DNA of 64,000 bases, from assembly GCA_018714895.1 (NCBI GenBank), contig DVMQ01000015.1:1-64000 (forward strand). Reading direction: 5' to 3'. The notes under the pieces were generated by a model. It was not told the DNA's origin. It searched no databases and saw nothing but the letters and a program-made list of their open reading frames with translations. The stretch's first letter is position 1; the number at the start of each line of letters is the position of its first letter. Position numbers and translations under genes: made by a program. Below are positions 63,079 through 64,000 of the stretch, one piece after another. This DNA is from Coprovicinus avistercoris. Its GTDB lineage: Bacteria > Actinomycetota > Coriobacteriia > Coriobacteriales > Atopobiaceae.

Positions 63079-63158
63079 AAAAAATCACTCCTCCCTTCTA
63101 ACGGATGCACCTCATAGTGCACATCGCAAAAAGAAGAGAGAAGCGATAAAAAGAGAAA

Positions 63159-63233
63159 TAGTATTTTCAACCGTCACAAATCAGACAGCCAGCAAACAAA
63201 GGCTAAAAGCCTTGTGAGACTTTGAAAATACTA
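63159..63233 (-). terminator. Long inverted-repeat structure after thiI
   Basis: TAGTATTTTCAA at 63159-63170 and TTGAAAATACTA at 63222-63233 are perfect 12-bp inverted copies; the latter includes the thiI stop. Inside, GTCACAA can pair with the TTGTGAGAC segment, and AAGGCT/AGCCTT (63199-63213) forms a hairpin. Read on the minus strand the inner hairpin is followed by TGTTTG and the outer by a T/C-rich run. Probably a terminator. Confidence 0.55.
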
Positions 63234-64000
63234 CCGCGGTCCCAATGTCTTATGGAACGTCTTTAATTCTTTTGGCGGACGATACGAAGGACATCCTTCT
63301 GCATCGACATACTCAATCGAAGCAAGAAGCTCTTCTATCATCGCATCGTGGTCAAAGAGATCCCACGCCGCGTGAACCTGATCAATCCGTGCATGAGTTT
63401 CAGGACGGCGTGGCATAAAGAGCGTGCAGCAATCCGGAGCAGTTTCACAGCAAATATCATATGTTCCCAACGCCTTTGCACGTTCAATAATCTCTTGTTT
63501 ATCAGAGCCAATTAACGGGCGAAACACCGGCATAGAAACAACTTCATCAACCGCCGCTATATTTTCCAACGTCTGTGAAGCAACCTGACCCAAAGATTCT
63601 CCGGTGACAAGCGCTTTAGCACCCTCAAGACGAGCCACACGTTCAGCTATGGCAAACATCATACGACGGTACATAATAATGCGCAGCGACTGGGGAACAA
63701 CAAGAGATATTTGTCGTTGAACCTCTCCGAAAGGAACAACATAAAGCCTGCCGATAATACCTGAGGGACGTAGTGCCTGCATAAGATCCTGACACAAATA
63801 CTCACTCGTATCTGCTGTCATAGGTCTTCCAGAAAAATGAATAGGCAGACAAATTGCGCCGCGTCGACCAACCATCCAAGTTGCAACCGGAGAATCAAAA
63901 CCACTCGAAAGCAGCGAGACTACTTTTCCGGCGCTGCCAACGGGCAGTCCTCCAACACCTGGCTGGGAAGCAGCATAAACATACACATCGCCCTGGACGA
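63231..64000 (-). CDS. thiI: tRNA 4-thiouridine synthase ThiI, C-terminal part
   Basis: Partial; the gene runs off the right edge and only the C-terminal ~256 residues are seen. PP-loop VVSLLSSGFDSPVATWMVGR (20 residues; SSGFDSP replaces the usual SGGxDSP), then GAKALVTGESLGQVASQTLE (20 residues) and the cysteine segment DCCTLFMPRRPETHA. It ends without a rhodanese domain, as in Bacillus ThiI, so it should take sulfur directly from a partner cysteine desulfurase for s4U8 in tRNA. A NifS-type gene lies at 5418 but is not adjacent. The ferredoxin-like and THUMP domains lie outside the window. Confidence 0.92.
   Translation of the reverse strand, partial: VQGDVYVYAASQPGVGGLPVGSAGKVVSLLSSGFDSPVATWMVGRRGAICLPIHFSGRPMTADTSEYLCQDLMQALRPSGIIGRLYVVPFGEVQRQISLVVPQSLRIIMYRRMMFAIAERVARLEGAKALVTGESLGQVASQTLENIAAVDEVVSMPVFRPLIGSDKQEIIERAKALGTYDICCETAPDCCTLFMPRRPETHARIDQVHAAWDLFDHDAMIEELLASIEYVDAEGCPSYRPPKELKTFHKTLGPR

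Noticed and set aside
62658..63170. 170-codon minus-strand frame overlapping comEA in another frame
   Set aside because: The comEA frame carries membrane, SLBB and HhH domains; the alternative is a shifted reading with no motif.

Overview
The window looks like chromosomal core-genome DNA from a moderate-GC actinobacterium. The best guess is class Coriobacteriia, an Atopobium/Lancefieldella/Olsenella-like relative. This is inferred from gene order and protein character, not from a database search. Actinobacterial traits are the FHA (GarA/OdhI-like) gene followed by an FtsR-like MerR gene, the order rnj-ftsK-HTH-rimO-pgsA-cinA-recA-recX, and the order lepA-dusB-hemW-dnaJ-phoH-ybeY-era-recO. Firmicute-like traits are RNase Y, SpoVS, a YneA-like LysM protein facing lexA, and a HflX/MiaA/MiaB cluster. 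I saw no transposase, integrase, phage gene, CRISPR array or rRNA. No stretch over 300 bp lacks a gene; the longest gaps are about 290 bp, upstream of rny and upstream of rpsO.

Layout, left to right. Positions 1-11846 (+) are a dense run: ispH (partial), a DUF512 radical-SAM-like gene, der, plsY, gpsA, rpe, a NifS-type cysteine desulfurase, a zinc-ribbon coiled-coil protein, coaBC, nfo, an Uup-like ABC-F ATPase and an acyl-CoA thioesterase. A tRNA-Pro(GGG) with its own promoter and terminator follows. Positions 12192-18055 (+) hold a small membrane protein, a CDP-alcohol phosphatidyltransferase, a GcvT-like protein, ridA, the FHA and MerR genes, apt and a ClC exchanger. Positions 18174-20593 (-) hold trxB, dut, nrdR and a LysM membrane protein, divergent from lexA (+) across three LexA-box-like sites. 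A DUF1624-type acyltransferase follows lexA.

Positions 22296-39867 (-) contain two runs: rny-GHKL ATPase-spoVS-miaB-miaA-hflX, and rnj-ftsK-rodZ-like-yajQ-rimO-pgsA-cinA-recA-recX. recA has its own LexA box. rpsO-pnp (-) follows. A polar amino-acid ABC transporter (binding protein, two permeases, ATPase) and a class I amidotransferase-like hydrolase are on +. From 47170 to 58532 (-) a single apparent operon runs lepA-dusB-hemW-dnaJ(membrane form)-dnaJ-mtaB-phoH-ybeY-dgkA-era-recO. rpsT (+) follows, then comEA-comEC-holA (-), and the 3' part of thiI (-) runs off the right edge.

Functional themes are ribosome assembly and tRNA/ribosome modification (der, era, hflX, ybeY, lepA, miaA, miaB, rimO, mtaB, dusB, thiI), RNA turnover (RNase Y, RNase J, PNPase), the SOS response (lexA, recA, recX and a predicted division inhibitor), phospholipid synthesis, and DNA uptake. 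Most of the region is ordinary housekeeping. The least explained items are the GHKL ATPase between rny and spoVS, a DnaJ whose second C-terminal domain is replaced by membrane helices, and the small acidic membrane protein after the tRNA gene.
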